DNA of 64,000 bases from MFD01213-c1 sp963704405. GTDB taxonomy: Bacteria; Planctomycetota; Phycisphaerae; Tepidisphaerales; Tepidisphaeraceae. The translations under genes and the position numbers were made by a program. Each line of letters begins with the position of its first letter. The stretch's first letter is position 1. Location of the stretch: NCBI GenBank assembly GCA_963704405.1, contig OY969903.1, forward strand, positions 2,790,001 to 2,854,000. Direction: 5' to 3'. Below the pieces are notes generated by a model. The model saw nothing but the letters and a program-made list of their open reading frames with translations. It had not been told where the DNA came from and made no database searches. This document shows, piece by piece, positions 1 through 10,353 of this stretch.

Positions 1-548
1 AGCGGATTTCCGAGCGCGGCATTCATGTGGAGCAGTCGTTTCTTATTAATCGTCCTGCAAGCGAGCTCTACGCTTTCTGGCGGAATTTGGAAAACCTGCC
101 TCGGATCATGACCCACTTGGAATCGGTCAAGACCACAGACGACCGCCGCTCGCACTGGGTCGCCAAGGCGCAGGGCTTCATGGGCAAGCGCTTTGAGTGG
201 GATGCGGAGATTACACACGATGAACCGGATACGTTCATTGGGTGGCAGTCGCTTCCGGGAGCCGACATCGATAATGCCGGGCAGATCCATTTCAGCCGCG
301 CGATGGGGGACCGGGGTACCGAGGTGCATGTGTTCATTGATTATATTCCGCCGGCCGGACGGCTGGGCCACTGGGTTGCCTCGATGCTGGGACAGAATCC
401 GCGGCGCGTGGTGCGTGAGGATTTGCGGAATTTCAAACGAATCATGGAGATCGGCGAGATCCCGTCAATCATTGGTCAGCCGCACGGCACCTGCAAAGGC
501 CAAGGCGAGCGGTACACCGAATTGGAATGGAAGCCGCTCTTTACGTGA
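1..548 (+). CDS. SRPBCC-family (cyclase/dehydrase-like) protein, 5' end cut by window edge
   Basis: The reading frame is open from base 3 and continues through the GTG at 27, so the gene begins outside the window. The visible product reads RISERGIHVEQSF and then NRPASELYAFWRNLENLPRIM, the opening of a START/SRPBCC domain of the polyketide cyclase/dehydrase type (established family). It ends with an amphipathic region RRVVREDLRNFKRIMEIGEIP, typical of the closing helix of this fold. Such domains bind hydrophobic ligands, but the ligand is unknown here. In related genes the domain follows an N-terminal YgaP-like membrane segment, which would lie upstream. A Zn alcohol dehydrogenase follows 57 bp downstream on the same strand and may be co-transcribed. 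Confidence 0.85.
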   Translation, partial: RISERGIHVEQSFLINRPASELYAFWRNLENLPRIMTHLESVKTTDDRRSHWVAKAQGFMGKRFEWDAEITHDEPDTFIGWQSLPGADIDNAGQIHFSRAMGDRGTEVHVFIDYIPPAGRLGHWVASMLGQNPRRVVREDLRNFKRIMEIGEIPSIIGQPHGTCKGQGERYTELEWKPLFT

Positions 549-605
549 AGGCTTTGCGAGCGACACAAGATTTTCTTTCAAACAACTGTTGATCAGGAGT
601 CTGTC

Positions 606-1799
606 ATGATGAAAGCGCTTATCTGGTGCGCGCCATACAAGGTTTCGGTGGAGCGGGTTCCCGATCCCACGATCATCAACCGCCGCGACGTGATTGTGAA
701 ATTAACTTCCACGTGCATCTGTGGGTCGGATTTGCATCTGGTGGATGGTTTTATCCCGTTTATGAAACCGGGAGACATCATTGGCCATGAGCCGATTGGG
801 ATCGTCGAGGAAGTCGGTCCTGATGTCGATCAAAACAAATTGAAGGTCGGTGATCGCGTTGTGGTGCCATTCCCCATCGGTTGCGGCCAATGTTTTTTCT
901 GCCGCCGGGAATTGTGGAGCTGCTGCGACAATACCAACCCCAAAGCTTATCTCTCTGAGCAGGCGTTTGGTCAGCCGCCTTCGGGCGTATTTGGCTATTC
1001 GCAATTAACGGGCGGCTATGCCGACGCGCAGGCCGAATACCTCCGAGTGCCGCTGGCGGATGTTAATTGCCAGAAGATGCCCGAGGATTTGAGCGACCAC
1101 CAGCTTGTCTTTCTCTCCGACATTTTCCCAACCGGGTATATGGCCGCCGAGCAATGCAATATACAGCCGGACGACACCGTAGCGATCTGGGGCTGCGGCC
1201 CGGTCGGACAGTTCACGGTCCGCAGCGCGATGATCCTCAACGCGGGGCGGGTCATTGCAATCGATAATGGCCGAATGGTTCCCGAGCGTCTTGAGCTGGC
1301 CCGCAAAGCCGGCGCAATCACGATCGATAACAGCACGGAAGATGTCTATGAGCGGCTGCAGGAACTAACCGGCGGCATGGGCCCCGACGTTTGCATTGAC
1401 GCCGTCGGCATGGAAGCGCACGGCACCAACACGGTCGAGCATATCTACGACAAGGTTAAGACCGCTCTGATGCAAGAGAGCGAACGTCCTGCCGTTGTGC
1501 GGCAGGCGATCGAATGCTGCCGCAAGGCCGGCACGGTTTCCATTCCCGGCGTCTATGGAGGCCTGTCAGACAAGATTCCTCTTGGCGCATTGATGAACAA
1601 GGGTCTGACGATCAAAACCGGCCAGACGCATGTGCATAAATATGTGCCGCGGCTGCTCAATCTGGTCCGAGAGGGAAAGATCGACCCGAGCTTTGTCGTC
1701 ACCCACCGCATCCCCCTGAGTGAAGCGCCGCGCGGTTATCATCTGTTCCGGGAAAAGCTCGACGGGTGCATTAAAGTTGTTCTGGACCCCGCGGCATAA
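606..1799 (+). CDS. Zinc-dependent alcohol dehydrogenase (formaldehyde dehydrogenase-like MDR family)
   Basis: The 397-residue product is a medium-chain dehydrogenase/reductase. It has the catalytic zinc ligands in CICGSD and GHEPIG (residues about 37-66), the structural zinc lobe CGQCFFCRRELWSCC (about 95-109) and a Rossmann motif GCGPVGQF (about 197-204). The long insert and the C-terminal KVVLD ending resemble glutathione-independent formaldehyde dehydrogenases and related threonine-dehydrogenase-like enzymes; the substrate cannot be told from sequence. It would act in the cytoplasm with NAD(P). Two ATGs occur at 606 and 609 behind the ribosome-binding site AGGAG at about 596-600, and I use the first. 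The neighbouring SRPBCC gene suggests shared transcription, a pairing often seen in stress-type loci (inference). Confidence 0.9.
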   Translation: MMKALIWCAPYKVSVERVPDPTIINRRDVIVKLTSTCICGSDLHLVDGFIPFMKPGDIIGHEPIGIVEEVGPDVDQNKLKVGDRVVVPFPIGCGQCFFCRRELWSCCDNTNPKAYLSEQAFGQPPSGVFGYSQLTGGYADAQAEYLRVPLADVNCQKMPEDLSDHQLVFLSDIFPTGYMAAEQCNIQPDDTVAIWGCGPVGQFTVRSAMILNAGRVIAIDNGRMVPERLELARKAGAITIDNSTEDVYERLQELTGGMGPDVCIDAVGMEAHGTNTVEHIYDKVKTALMQESERPAVVRQAIECCRKAGTVSIPGVYGGLSDKIPLGALMNKGLTIKTGQTHVHKYVPRLLNLVREGKIDPSFVVTHRIPLSEAPRGYHLFREKLDGCIKVVLDPAA

Positions 1800-2112
1800 A
1801 TTTAACAAGACCGGCCCTGCATATCTGGCATCCACAGGGCATCCACCCGATACAAAAGTTCCATCTTAACACCCGCATCTTTACGTCTTCTTTTCCGACG
1901 CTCAATTCTTTTGTCTTTTCCGATTCCCGGCTCATATTCTGATGGGCGGTTATCCGGCGAACGCCTCTCGGCGGAATCCCTCAAGACCACTTCATCTTGA
2001 CCTCTGCCTTCATCTCCCGTTTGGGGATGGGGACAGGCCGCAGTCACCGTTTTGGAAAGGCCAGGGCTACATTAGTGGGATCGATCAACTCTAAGTACGC
2101 AAAAGTTGGCGC
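1800..2112. other. Intergenic region between alcohol dehydrogenase and surface-protein gene
   Basis: This 313-bp stretch has no credible ORF on either strand. It includes a weak inverted repeat (GCCCTG near 1815 and CAGGGC near 1836) just after the dehydrogenase stop that could form a small hairpin, and it must contain the promoter of the downstream gene. I see no convincing promoter or operator motif. Confidence 0.5.
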
Positions 2113-5100
2113 ATGGGCAGAAAATCAAATCAGGTGAAGCAAGCGGTCATTGAAGGACTGGAATGCCGCCAGATGATGTCCGTCAATGTTCTGACGTGGC
2201 ATAATGACGCCGGCCGCACCGGGCTGAATTCCAGCGAACAAATCCTGACCCCGGCCAACGTCAACAGCTCTTCGTTCGGGAAACTCTTTTCCTATGCGGT
2301 CGCAGGACAGATGTATGCCCAGCCTCTGTACGTTTCAAACCTGGCGATTCCGGGCAACGGGACCCACAATGTCATTTTCGCCGCCACGCAAAATAATGAC
2401 GTCTATGCATTCGACGCCAACAGTAATACAGGAGTGGGCGCGGGACTGCTGTGGCATGTCAATCTCGGTCCGGCGGCCAGCGTGCCCAATTCATTTTTCG
2501 GCAATCGCTACGGCCCATACCACGACATCGGCCCACAGGTTGGAATCACCGGCACGCCGGTCATCGATCTGTCGACCAATACGCTATATGTCGACGCCTT
2601 CACGAATGATGTCCCCGGACAAAACGTTTATTCCCACCACATCCACGCCCTGGATATCACGACCGGGCAGGATAAAGTCGCGCCGATTCTTGTGGCGGCG
2701 GGCATGCATGGAAATGGAGTCGGTGGTGATGGAACAACGGTGACGTTCAGCGCCGAACAGGAATTGCAGCGGCCCGCGCTGACTCTGCTCAACGGAACAC
2801 TCTATGTCACCTATGGCGGATTCGCCGACACTGATCCATATCATGGCTGGGTTCTCGGTTTTGACGCGGGGACATTGCAGTTAACCAGCATCTTCAATGA
2901 CACGCCAAACCTCCTGGGCACTTCTGCCGATTCTACGTCCGGCGAAGGCGGCATCTGGCAAAGCGGCGCCGGCCTGGCATCTGACGGCACAAATTTATTC
3001 CTGATGGTCGGCAACGGTGATTTCAACGCTGCCTTGGGCGATTATGGCGATTCGACACTGAAGCTGACGCCGGACAGCACCACCACAGCCAATCCGAATC
3101 TCAACGGCTACGGGCTCGGCGTCACCGACTACTTCACACCCTTCAATCAGCAGCAATTATCAAACGCCGACGAAGACCTCGGTTCAGGCGGGGGAATGCT
3201 TCTGCCGACCCAGCCGGGCGCGCACCCCAATGAATTCATCGGCGCCGGCAAGCAGGGGCAAATCTATGTAGTCAATCTCGACAACATGGGAAAATTCAGC
3301 AGTACCACTGATAACGTGATCCAGGAAGTGAAGATCGGGAATGGCGTGTTCAGCAGCCCGGCCTACTTCAATTCCGCCGTCTATTATCACGCCGTCGGGG
3401 ATGTATTGAAGAAATTTGCACTGACCAACGGATTACTTTCCGCAGCGCCCGCCGCACAAACCAGCATCGCCTATCCTTTCCCGGCACAACACCCAGCATT
3501 TCCTCTAATGGATCGGTGAACGGCATTGTCTGGGACGCCCAGTTCAACACCCATGAGGTGTTGCACGCGTACGACGCCAATACTTTGACGGAGTTGTATA
3601 ACAGCAATCAAAACGTCAGCCGCGATCAGTTGGGCCAAGGTGTAAAATTTGTAGTCCCCACCATCGCCGATGGCGAAGTTTTCCTGGGGACGGGGAATTC
3701 TTTGGCGGTTTTCGGGTTGCTGGCGGCGCCAGCATCCGCGCCGGCGGCTCCATCTAATCTACAGGCAAACGCCACGAGCGCGTCGAGCGTCACGCTCAGT
3801 TGGGTGAACAATTCCAGCCAGCAGGCCGGCATCAAGATCGATCGGTCGACAGACAATGTGAATTTCACTCAGATCGCGCTGGCCGGCGCGGGGGCGACGG
3901 CCTATATCGACACTTCAGTCAGCGCCAATACTCTTTATTATTACAAGATCTGTGCAACCAATATTGTTGGCGATTCCGCATTCACCAGCCCGCCTGTAAC
4001 GGCGACGACTCCATCAGGGAGTAGTGCTTCAGACCTGTATCACTTTGACGAAGCAACTGGCACAGCGACCGCCGACTCCGCCGGCACCAATCCCGGCACG
4101 CTCGTCGGCGCGACCCTGCCTCAGTGGATGCCCGGGAAAATCGGTCCCGGAGCGCTTTCGTTCAGCGGCGACGGCCTCGCGCTGCAGACGGCAAGCGAGT
4201 CAGCAGTCAGAGCCGGCAATGACCTGTCGCCAATCCTTGGTTCCACCAGCACGCTCGATGTCTGGATCAACACGACTCAGACAGGAAACAATGTCCATTG
4301 GCAGGCTCCGGCCATTACTGGCGTTGAACAAAAGTATGGATCAAACGATATCAACTGGGGCACGATCGACGGCAGCGGCCGGATCGGCATCTTCGTTGGT
4401 GATGCCGGCGGATTGTTCAGCGCCAATCCCATCAATGACGGACAGTGGCATAACGTCGCCATGACCCGCGACGCCGCCAGCGGCACGGTGCAGTTGTTCG
4501 TCGACGGCGTGCTTAACGGCACCGCGACGCTGGACACCGGCAATAAAACCAGCCAGTTCTTCCTCATCGGCGCACTTTCAGATGTTGCGACCGATGGCGT
4601 CACTTTTTCCGGCGGCAATTATTTCAATGGGCAACTGGATGAAATTCGAATCTACAACAAGGTGCTGGGCCAAAGTGATATCACACCGCTGGCCATGATT
4701 CCCGCCGCACCGGTTTTACAATCGGCGACAGTTGCCGCCGGTCCTGTTATTCATCTTGCCTTCACCGCGCCGTCCACCTTTACGCAAAGCATCGAAATTG
4801 ACCGGATGACCGGGGCCGGAACCTATGTTCCAATCGCGACGCTACCCGCCGGCGCGACGGTCTACGATGACACCACGGTGGCGGCCGGGGTTGCATACTC
4901 ATATATCATTAAGGCGCTCGACGTGGCCGGCGCATCTGCGCCTTCCAATGCAATCAGCGTCACGCCGCCGCTCCCGACAGTTCTCGGCAACTTTGTTTTC
5001 TACAACCAGAGCAAATTCGACGGGCAAAACGGTTCTTCCAACCTGACCGATACCACCGCCATCGCCACCGACAAAGTGGCGCTCCTCCCCGGTGGAACGG

Positions 5101-6743
5101 CCAGTTTCCAGAATATCACCAGCTACTCCGACGGCATCAACGGCATCATAATTAACGTCGCGAATCTTGTGGGTCTTCCGCGCGTTGACGATTTCACGTT
5201 CTTCGTCGGCAATGACAGCAACCCCGCCAACTGGGTTGCCGCTCCGGCGCCAACCTATGTGAACAGCTATCCCGGCCGCGGCCCTGGTGGTTCCACGCAA
5301 ATTACGCTGATCTGGGATAACAATGCGATCCAGAATGAATGGCTGCAGGTGACGATGCTTGCCCAGCCGCACCTTGGACTGGCCGCGAATGATGTATTTT
5401 ATTTTGGCAATGCCATCGGCGAAACCGGCGACAGCAGTACTGATTCGCTTGTCACCCCCGCCGATGCGAGCCGAATCACTGCGAACGCGACAACCGCCGC
5501 GCTGGTGACTAATCCATTCGACATCAACCGCGACGGCGTCGTGGACGCGGCCGATACAGCGCTGGTGATGAGCAATCAGACATCCAAATTCAACGGCCTC
5601 AATCTGATATCCCTTTCCGGAACTGCGCCCGCAAAGCCAACCGGCCTCACCGCGGCCGGCGGGCCAGGCTCCGTTACGCTGCACTGGACGGCTGCCACCA
5701 ACGCCACAAGTTACAACATCTACCGCAGCACCACACCCGGCGGCGAAGGCAACACACCGGTTGCCACCGGAATCACGAGCACGAGCTATGTGAATTCGTC
5801 GCTGGCCGCCGGAACTTATTTTTACTTTGTGACGGCGGTTAACTCATCCGTTCCCGTGCCGATCGAAGGCGCTGCATCAAGCGAAGTTTCGGCCACGGTG
5901 ACCAGCGTCGTCACCAAACTTACCGGCAAGGTGATCGGCACCGCCGGCTCATATCAAAACCACACGACCAGCACCATCGCCCAGGTGTTCGACGGAAGCT
6001 TCAGCACGTTCTTTGATGCGCCCAACAGCAGCCTGGCCAACTGGGCTGGTCTGGATCTGGGTTCCCCGCAGACGATCACGCAGATTAAATATGCGCCGCG
6101 GGCAAAGTATGAAAACCGCATGGTAGGCGCTAAGTTTCAGGTCTCCAGCACAGCCAACTTCTCAAGCAATGTCGTCACACTCTTTACCATCACCAAAGCT
6201 CCCGTCGCCGGTCAGTTCACCACCATTGCCGTCAACCCCGGCGGCGTTTACCGGTATGTCCGCTATGTCGGCGGCACGCAGTGGGTGAATATCGCCGAAA
6301 TGGAAGTGGATGGAATCCCCGGCGCTCCGCCCCCGGTCGCCGCTAAGCTGATCGGCACTCCCATTGGCACACCCACTTCCTGGCTGAATAACGGCGACAC
6401 CATCGCCCAGGTGTTCGACGGCAATTTCAACACATATTTTGACGCCGCCAACAACAGCTTGACGAACTGGGTCGGCCTGGACCTGGGCGCCGCCCATAAC
6501 ATCACCCAGATCAAATACGCGCCGCGCCTCTGGGACGAATTCCGCATGATCGGCGGCCAATTCCAGGTCTCCAACACCGCTGACTTTTCCAGCGGTGTGA
6601 CAACCATCTACACCATTACCACCGCCCCAGTCGCCGGCCAGTTCACTACCGTTCAGGTCAACGCCTCCGGCTTCCGCTACATCCGCTATACCGGCGGAAA
6701 TCAGTGGGTGAACATCGCCGAGATGGAAGTGGACGGGTTCTAA
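2113..6743 (+). CDS. Large secreted multidomain protein: PQQ-like propeller, FN3, LamG-like, dockerin-like and tandem discoidin-like domains (one frameshift)
   Basis: Two abutting frames (2113-3519 and 3516-6743) read as one 1543-residue protein if a single C is restored to the CCC at 3480-3482; the joined text runs PFPGTTPSISSNGSVNG. The N-terminus carries IEGLECRQMMS, the LExRxxMS leader typical of planctomycete exported proteins. A PQQ-like beta-propeller follows (about 25-510). Then come FN3 (about 545-640), a concanavalin/LamG-like domain (about 640-860), a second FN3-like domain (about 866-955), an unassigned planctomycete-type region, a dockerin-like DINRDGVVDAADTALVMS (about 1135), another FN3 and two discoidin/F5-8C-like domains. 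It is probably a cell-surface or secreted adhesin or carbohydrate-binding scaffold; no catalytic site is visible. The GTG at 3516 is not a real start. Confidence 0.8.
5916..6741 (+). repeat. Tandem duplication of a discoidin-like domain within the surface protein
   Basis: Two consecutive units of roughly 400 bp (about 5916-6314 and 6345-6741) encode near-parallel copies. Shared landmarks are KLTGKVIGT / KLIGTPIGT, IAQVFDG, WxGLDLG, ITQIKYAPR, FQVS, APVAGQFTT and WVNIAEMEVDG. The copies are clearly paralogous at protein level, with an intervening PGAPPPVAA linker. This is the pattern of F5/8 type C carbohydrate-binding modules duplicated at a C-terminus. Confidence 0.85.
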
Positions 6744-6805
6744 ACCAGGACTGCACGGGATAATGAAAATATGTATGGGATGACGGGCATTGCATGACTG
6801 CCTTG

Positions 6806-6834
6806 TTTTGATCTTCTCCTTCCACCGCTATGAT
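6806..6834 (+). promoter_or_regulatory. Possible sigma-70-like promoter upstream of the Dlt-like operon
   Basis: TTTTGA at 6806-6811 is followed after 17 bp by TATGAT at 6829-6834, a good -10 but a poor -35 match. It sits 80 bp before the first plausible start codon of the operon. A GGCGCAC/GTGCGCC hairpin at about 6848-6870 lies between promoter and gene. Assignment rests only on spacing and motif, so it is tentative. Confidence 0.3.
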
Positions 6835-6913
6835 AAGATGACTCGAAGGCGCACCAAGGGCGCGTGCGCCGATTGATTGATCGGACCCTGCCGCATCGTC
6901 ATGACAAGCTATT

Positions 6914-8820
6914 ATGGATGACCTGATCGCCGAGTTTCGCGCTGCCGGCAGCGGCGGGGGGCAACAGACTGCGCTGCGCAATCGTGCTCGGCCTGAAGTC
7001 CATGGCCAGGTCTGATCCTGCCCGGGCCGCTTCCATCCTGCGCAAGCTCGTCACGGCGGACATCGACTATTCGGCCGCCGAGGCCTTTTCACGCATCTAC
7101 CAATCACTGAAAAGTTCGCTCGCCTCGCCAACAAAAAAGCTGGCGATCCTCGGTTCATTCACCACACACCAACTGGCGGCCCTGATCGAGCTTTATCTGT
7201 TCTCACACGGCATCAACGCGTCCGTTTATGAATCAGACTACGGCGTCGTGCAGCAGGAAATCCTCGATCCTGCCTCTGGTTTGCATGCATTCGCGCCGGA
7301 TGTGATTTACCTGGCAACCCATCGCCGCAGCCTGGGCGCAGGCCCGCAGGCAACGAGTCCGCAAATGAAATAAGCGAGCTTGTTGCACAAGAAGCCGCGG
7401 CGTGGTCATCACTCTGGAAAGCTGCGCATGACCAACTCGCTTGCCAGGTCATCCAAAATAATTTCGACCCTCCGCCGTGGCGTGTCATGCACAACCACGA
7501 GATGCGTCACCCTGCAAGCATGGCGCGATTCATTTCGAAATTAAACAATGCCCTTCAGGACACTGCCCCTGCCTATGTCACGATCCATGATGTCGACCAT
7601 CTCGCCGCATCAGCCGGCCGCTGGGCCTGGGGCGACGATCGCTTCTTTTTTCACGCGAAGCTTCCCTGCGCCCGGAGTTCCTTCCCACTTACGCTCACAG
7701 TGTTGCATCCATCATTGCCGCCCAATCCGGCGCGGCGAAGAAATGCCTTGTCCTCGATCTTGATAACACCCTTTGGGGAGGCGTCATCGGCGACGACGGC
7801 ATTGGCGGCATTCGTCTTGGACAAGGCGACGCCGAAGGCGAAGCCTTCCAAGCCTTTCAGCACTATTGCAACGAGCTTGCCCGACGAGGTGTGATTCTCG
7901 CCGTCTGCAGCAAAAACACCGACTCCATTGCCCGCGAAGCATTCGTTACGCATCCGGAAATGGTCCTGCGTCTCGAAGATATCGGCTGCTTCATGGCCAA
8001 CTGGGATGATAAAGCCACCAACCTTCGCAAAATCGCCCGCACGCTGGAAATCGGGCTCGATTCGCTCGTCTTTGTTGATGACAATCCCGTAGAACGGGCT
8101 TTGGTGCGGCAATTGGTTCCGGAAGTCGCCGTCCCCGAATTGCCGGAAGATCCCGCCGGATACATCCAGGCGATCGACCGCCACGCCTATTTCCAAACGA
8201 TTTCCATCGGGGCCGAAGACCTTCGCCGAACTGAAATGTATCGCGCCAATGCCCGGCGGCAGCAGGCCGAGGTTTCTTCCGGCAGCATCGATGATTTTCT
8301 CCGCTCGCTCGACATGAAAGCGCGCGTTGAACCGGTGACGACGGCCAATCTCGAACGTGTCGCGCAGCTTGTCGCCAGATCCAACCAGTTCAACCTCACA
8401 ACCCGCCGCCATTCGGCTGCCGCCCTGATTAAAATGGCCCAAAGCCCCGACTGCATAACCCTCACTATCTCCCTCATCGACCGCTTCGGCGACAATGGTT
8501 TGATCAGCGTCCTGATCGGCAAAATCCAGAACGGTGAACTGGTTCTCGACACCTGGCTGATGAGTTGCCGCGTGCTGAAGCGCGGTGTGGAAGCCTTTGT
8601 CCGCAATCTCCTCTGCAAAATCGCCAGGGAACACAAACTTTCCGCCATCCTCGGCGAATTCATTCCTACATCCAAAAACGGCCTGGTCAGCGATCATTAC
8701 CGCACGCTTGGTTTCGAAAAAATATCCGGCGAACCAGGAGCGCACAGTTGGTGGCGATTGTCCTTGTCAGCCGCTTCCGATCTTCCGACCTTTATTCAGG
8801 AGCGTTCTAAAAATGACTAA
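6914..8820 (+). CDS. FkbH-like HAD-IIIC family protein (acyl-ACP loading enzyme), frameshifted
   Basis: Three reading frames add up to one FkbH-like protein: an N-terminal SGNH-like part (VVQQEILDP, YLATHRR), then the HAD phosphatase motif DLDNTLWGG, then the C-terminal GNAT-like part with SKNTDSIAREAF, VFVDDNPVERALV and TRRHS. Known FkbH enzymes dephosphorylate 1,3-bisphosphoglycerate and load a glyceryl unit on an acyl carrier protein. The frames join if one C is added at each of the CCC runs 7343-7345 and 7671-7673; an extra G in the G6 run 6956-6961 is also likely. With those changes the span from ATG 6914 is 635 codons, normal for the family. The DxD nucleophile pair is intact. It opens an operon with ACP, MBOAT and DltD-like genes, so it probably supplies the acyl-ACP for them (inference). 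Confidence 0.82.
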
Positions 8821-9082
8821 CACCCCCGAGGCGATCCGCGAGCAAACGCAGACGGTCTTTCGAAACGTTTTCAATGATGATGAAATCGTCTTGAAAGATT
8901 CAATGACCGCCGAAGACGTCGACGGGTGGGATTCGCTCACGCACATCAATCTGATTATCTCGGTGGAGAAACAGTTCGGAATCAAGTTTGCCACCGCCGA
9001 GATTTCCGGCCTCAAGGCCGAAGGCCAAAACATCGGCACCTTCCTGAAACTCGTCCAGAAGAAAATCGATTCCAAGCGATGA
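8813..9082 (+). CDS. Acyl carrier protein
   Basis: This 89-residue acidic protein has the ACP signature GWDSLTHI, whose serine (about residue 39) is the expected phosphopantetheine site. It is helical throughout and resembles stand-alone ACPs associated with FkbH and MBOAT genes. The ATG at 8813 overlaps the stop codon of the FkbH gene and follows AGGAG at about 8799-8803, which fixes the start. It most likely carries the acyl thioester made by the FkbH-like enzyme and presents it to the MBOAT protein encoded 22 bp downstream, in the way DltC serves DltB. The acyl group itself cannot be read from sequence. Confidence 0.92.
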   Translation: MTNTPEAIREQTQTVFRNVFNDDEIVLKDSMTAEDVDGWDSLTHINLIISVEKQFGIKFATAEISGLKAEGQNIGTFLKLVQKKIDSKR

Positions 9083-9104
9083 CCATCACCGCGCACCGTT
9101 CCTG

Positions 9105-10352
9105 ATGGCTGTGATGGTCATCGCGGCGGTCATATTCTTTCTCCCGCGCGGCCTGCCCCGGCAAATTCTGCTGGCGGTGTCCAACGCTGCGTTTTTATCC
9201 CTGTCCATCCCGAACGTAAACAGCGCCATCGCAACGGCCATCTTCGTGCTCAGCGGATTTGTCGTGGCCGAATTCCTCCGGCGAACACTGAATCACCGCG
9301 CGAGGCCCTATCTGCTGGCGGCTTATATTTTTCTCCTGCTGGCCGCATTCGTCGTGCTCAAGGAGTATCAATTCCTCGGCATTCTCTTTCCACCCGGCGT
9401 CATCTCGCGCCGGATATCCATCGTTGGGCTCAGCTACATCCTGTTTCGCCAGATTCATTATGTCGTCGATGTTTCCGAAGGGCAGATTGAGCAGACATCG
9501 CTTTGGACCTACCTCAACTACCAGTTCAATCTTTTCACACTCTATTCCGGCCCTATCCAGAGATATCAGCACTTCACGGAAAGCTGGCGCTCACTTGCGC
9601 CATTGCTCACTGACACCCATGCGCAGCTTCGCGCGCTGTCGCGCATCATGCTCGGCATCATCAAGGTCGCCGCTGTCAGCGCCTTTGCGCTGAAGATTGC
9701 CGATCATGCGGCTGCAACTCAATTGCACATCAGGTCGCCCCGCGACTGGCTGCCATTCGCAGAGTTGTTCTACGTCTATCCGGCGTACATCTACTTCAAC
9801 TTTTCCGGCTATTGCGATGTCGTGATTGCCGGCGCGGCATTCGTCGGCCTCGAGCTTCCGGAAAACTTCAACCGACCCTATCTATCGCGAAATGCGATCG
9901 ATTTCTGGTCGCGCTGGCACATGACCCTCACCCACTGGATCCGCGACTATGTCTTCACGCCGCTCTACAAGAAAGGCGTGGAAAACAATATCATGCGTCC
10001 CCAGCGCCTGAGCTATGCCTGTTATTTCATCGCGCTATTCCTCGCCGGTCTGTGGCACGGATCCACGGCCAATTTTGCTGTGTTTGGTCTTCTTCACGGA
10101 GCCGGGGTTTCGGTGACAAAAATGTGGGAAGAACGCATTCTTCGCCGAGGCGGCAGGCCCGCGCTGCGGGAATATCTCAAGTCGCGCCCCAAACAAGTCG
10201 CCGCGATATTGCTGACGATTCATTTCGTCTGCTTCACGTTCCTGTTTTTCCCCGGCGACTTAAGCGGACGTGTCAGCTTCCTTCGCAGATTCCTGACGGA
10301 AAATCCCGCGCACGTCGCTGCCCCGGTGCAGAGCGAGCTGAAAGGCGCCTGA
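9105..10352 (+). CDS. MBOAT family membrane-bound O-acyltransferase (DltB-like)
   Basis: The 415-residue polytopic protein has about ten hydrophobic segments and the MBOAT core: SGPIQRYQHF, NFNRPYLSRNAIDFWSRWHMTLTHWIRDYVF and GLWHGSTANFAVFGLLHG. The conserved histidine in GLWHG is the usual catalytic residue. Length and motifs fit DltB/PatA-type acyltransferases, which move an acyl group from a cytoplasmic thioester across the membrane. There is no acyl-shuttle peptide fused to its own C-terminus (it ends SELKGA), and such a peptide is instead found on the microprotein two genes later. The next gene starts 1 bp after its stop, so translation is likely coupled. The target polymer is unknown. 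Confidence 0.9.
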   Translation: MAVMVIAAVIFFLPRGLPRQILLAVSNAAFLSLSIPNVNSAIATAIFVLSGFVVAEFLRRTLNHRARPYLLAAYIFLLLAAFVVLKEYQFLGILFPPGVISRRISIVGLSYILFRQIHYVVDVSEGQIEQTSLWTYLNYQFNLFTLYSGPIQRYQHFTESWRSLAPLLTDTHAQLRALSRIMLGIIKVAAVSAFALKIADHAAATQLHIRSPRDWLPFAELFYVYPAYIYFNFSGYCDVVIAGAAFVGLELPENFNRPYLSRNAIDFWSRWHMTLTHWIRDYVFTPLYKKGVENNIMRPQRLSYACYFIALFLAGLWHGSTANFAVFGLLHGAGVSVTKMWEERILRRGGRPALREYLKSRPKQVAAILLTIHFVCFTFLFFPGDLSGRVSFLRRFLTENPAHVAAPVQSELKGA

Positions 10353-10353
10353 T

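Noticed and set aside
3470..3520. Programmed ribosomal frameshifting at CCC runs
   Set aside because: The same fault occurs in unrelated genes with no shared slippery heptamer or downstream structure, and essential genes are affected, so error is more likely.
7651..8745. 364-codon open frame on the minus strand
   Set aside because: It is the mirror of the FkbH-like gene, which shows DLDNTLWGG and other family motifs.
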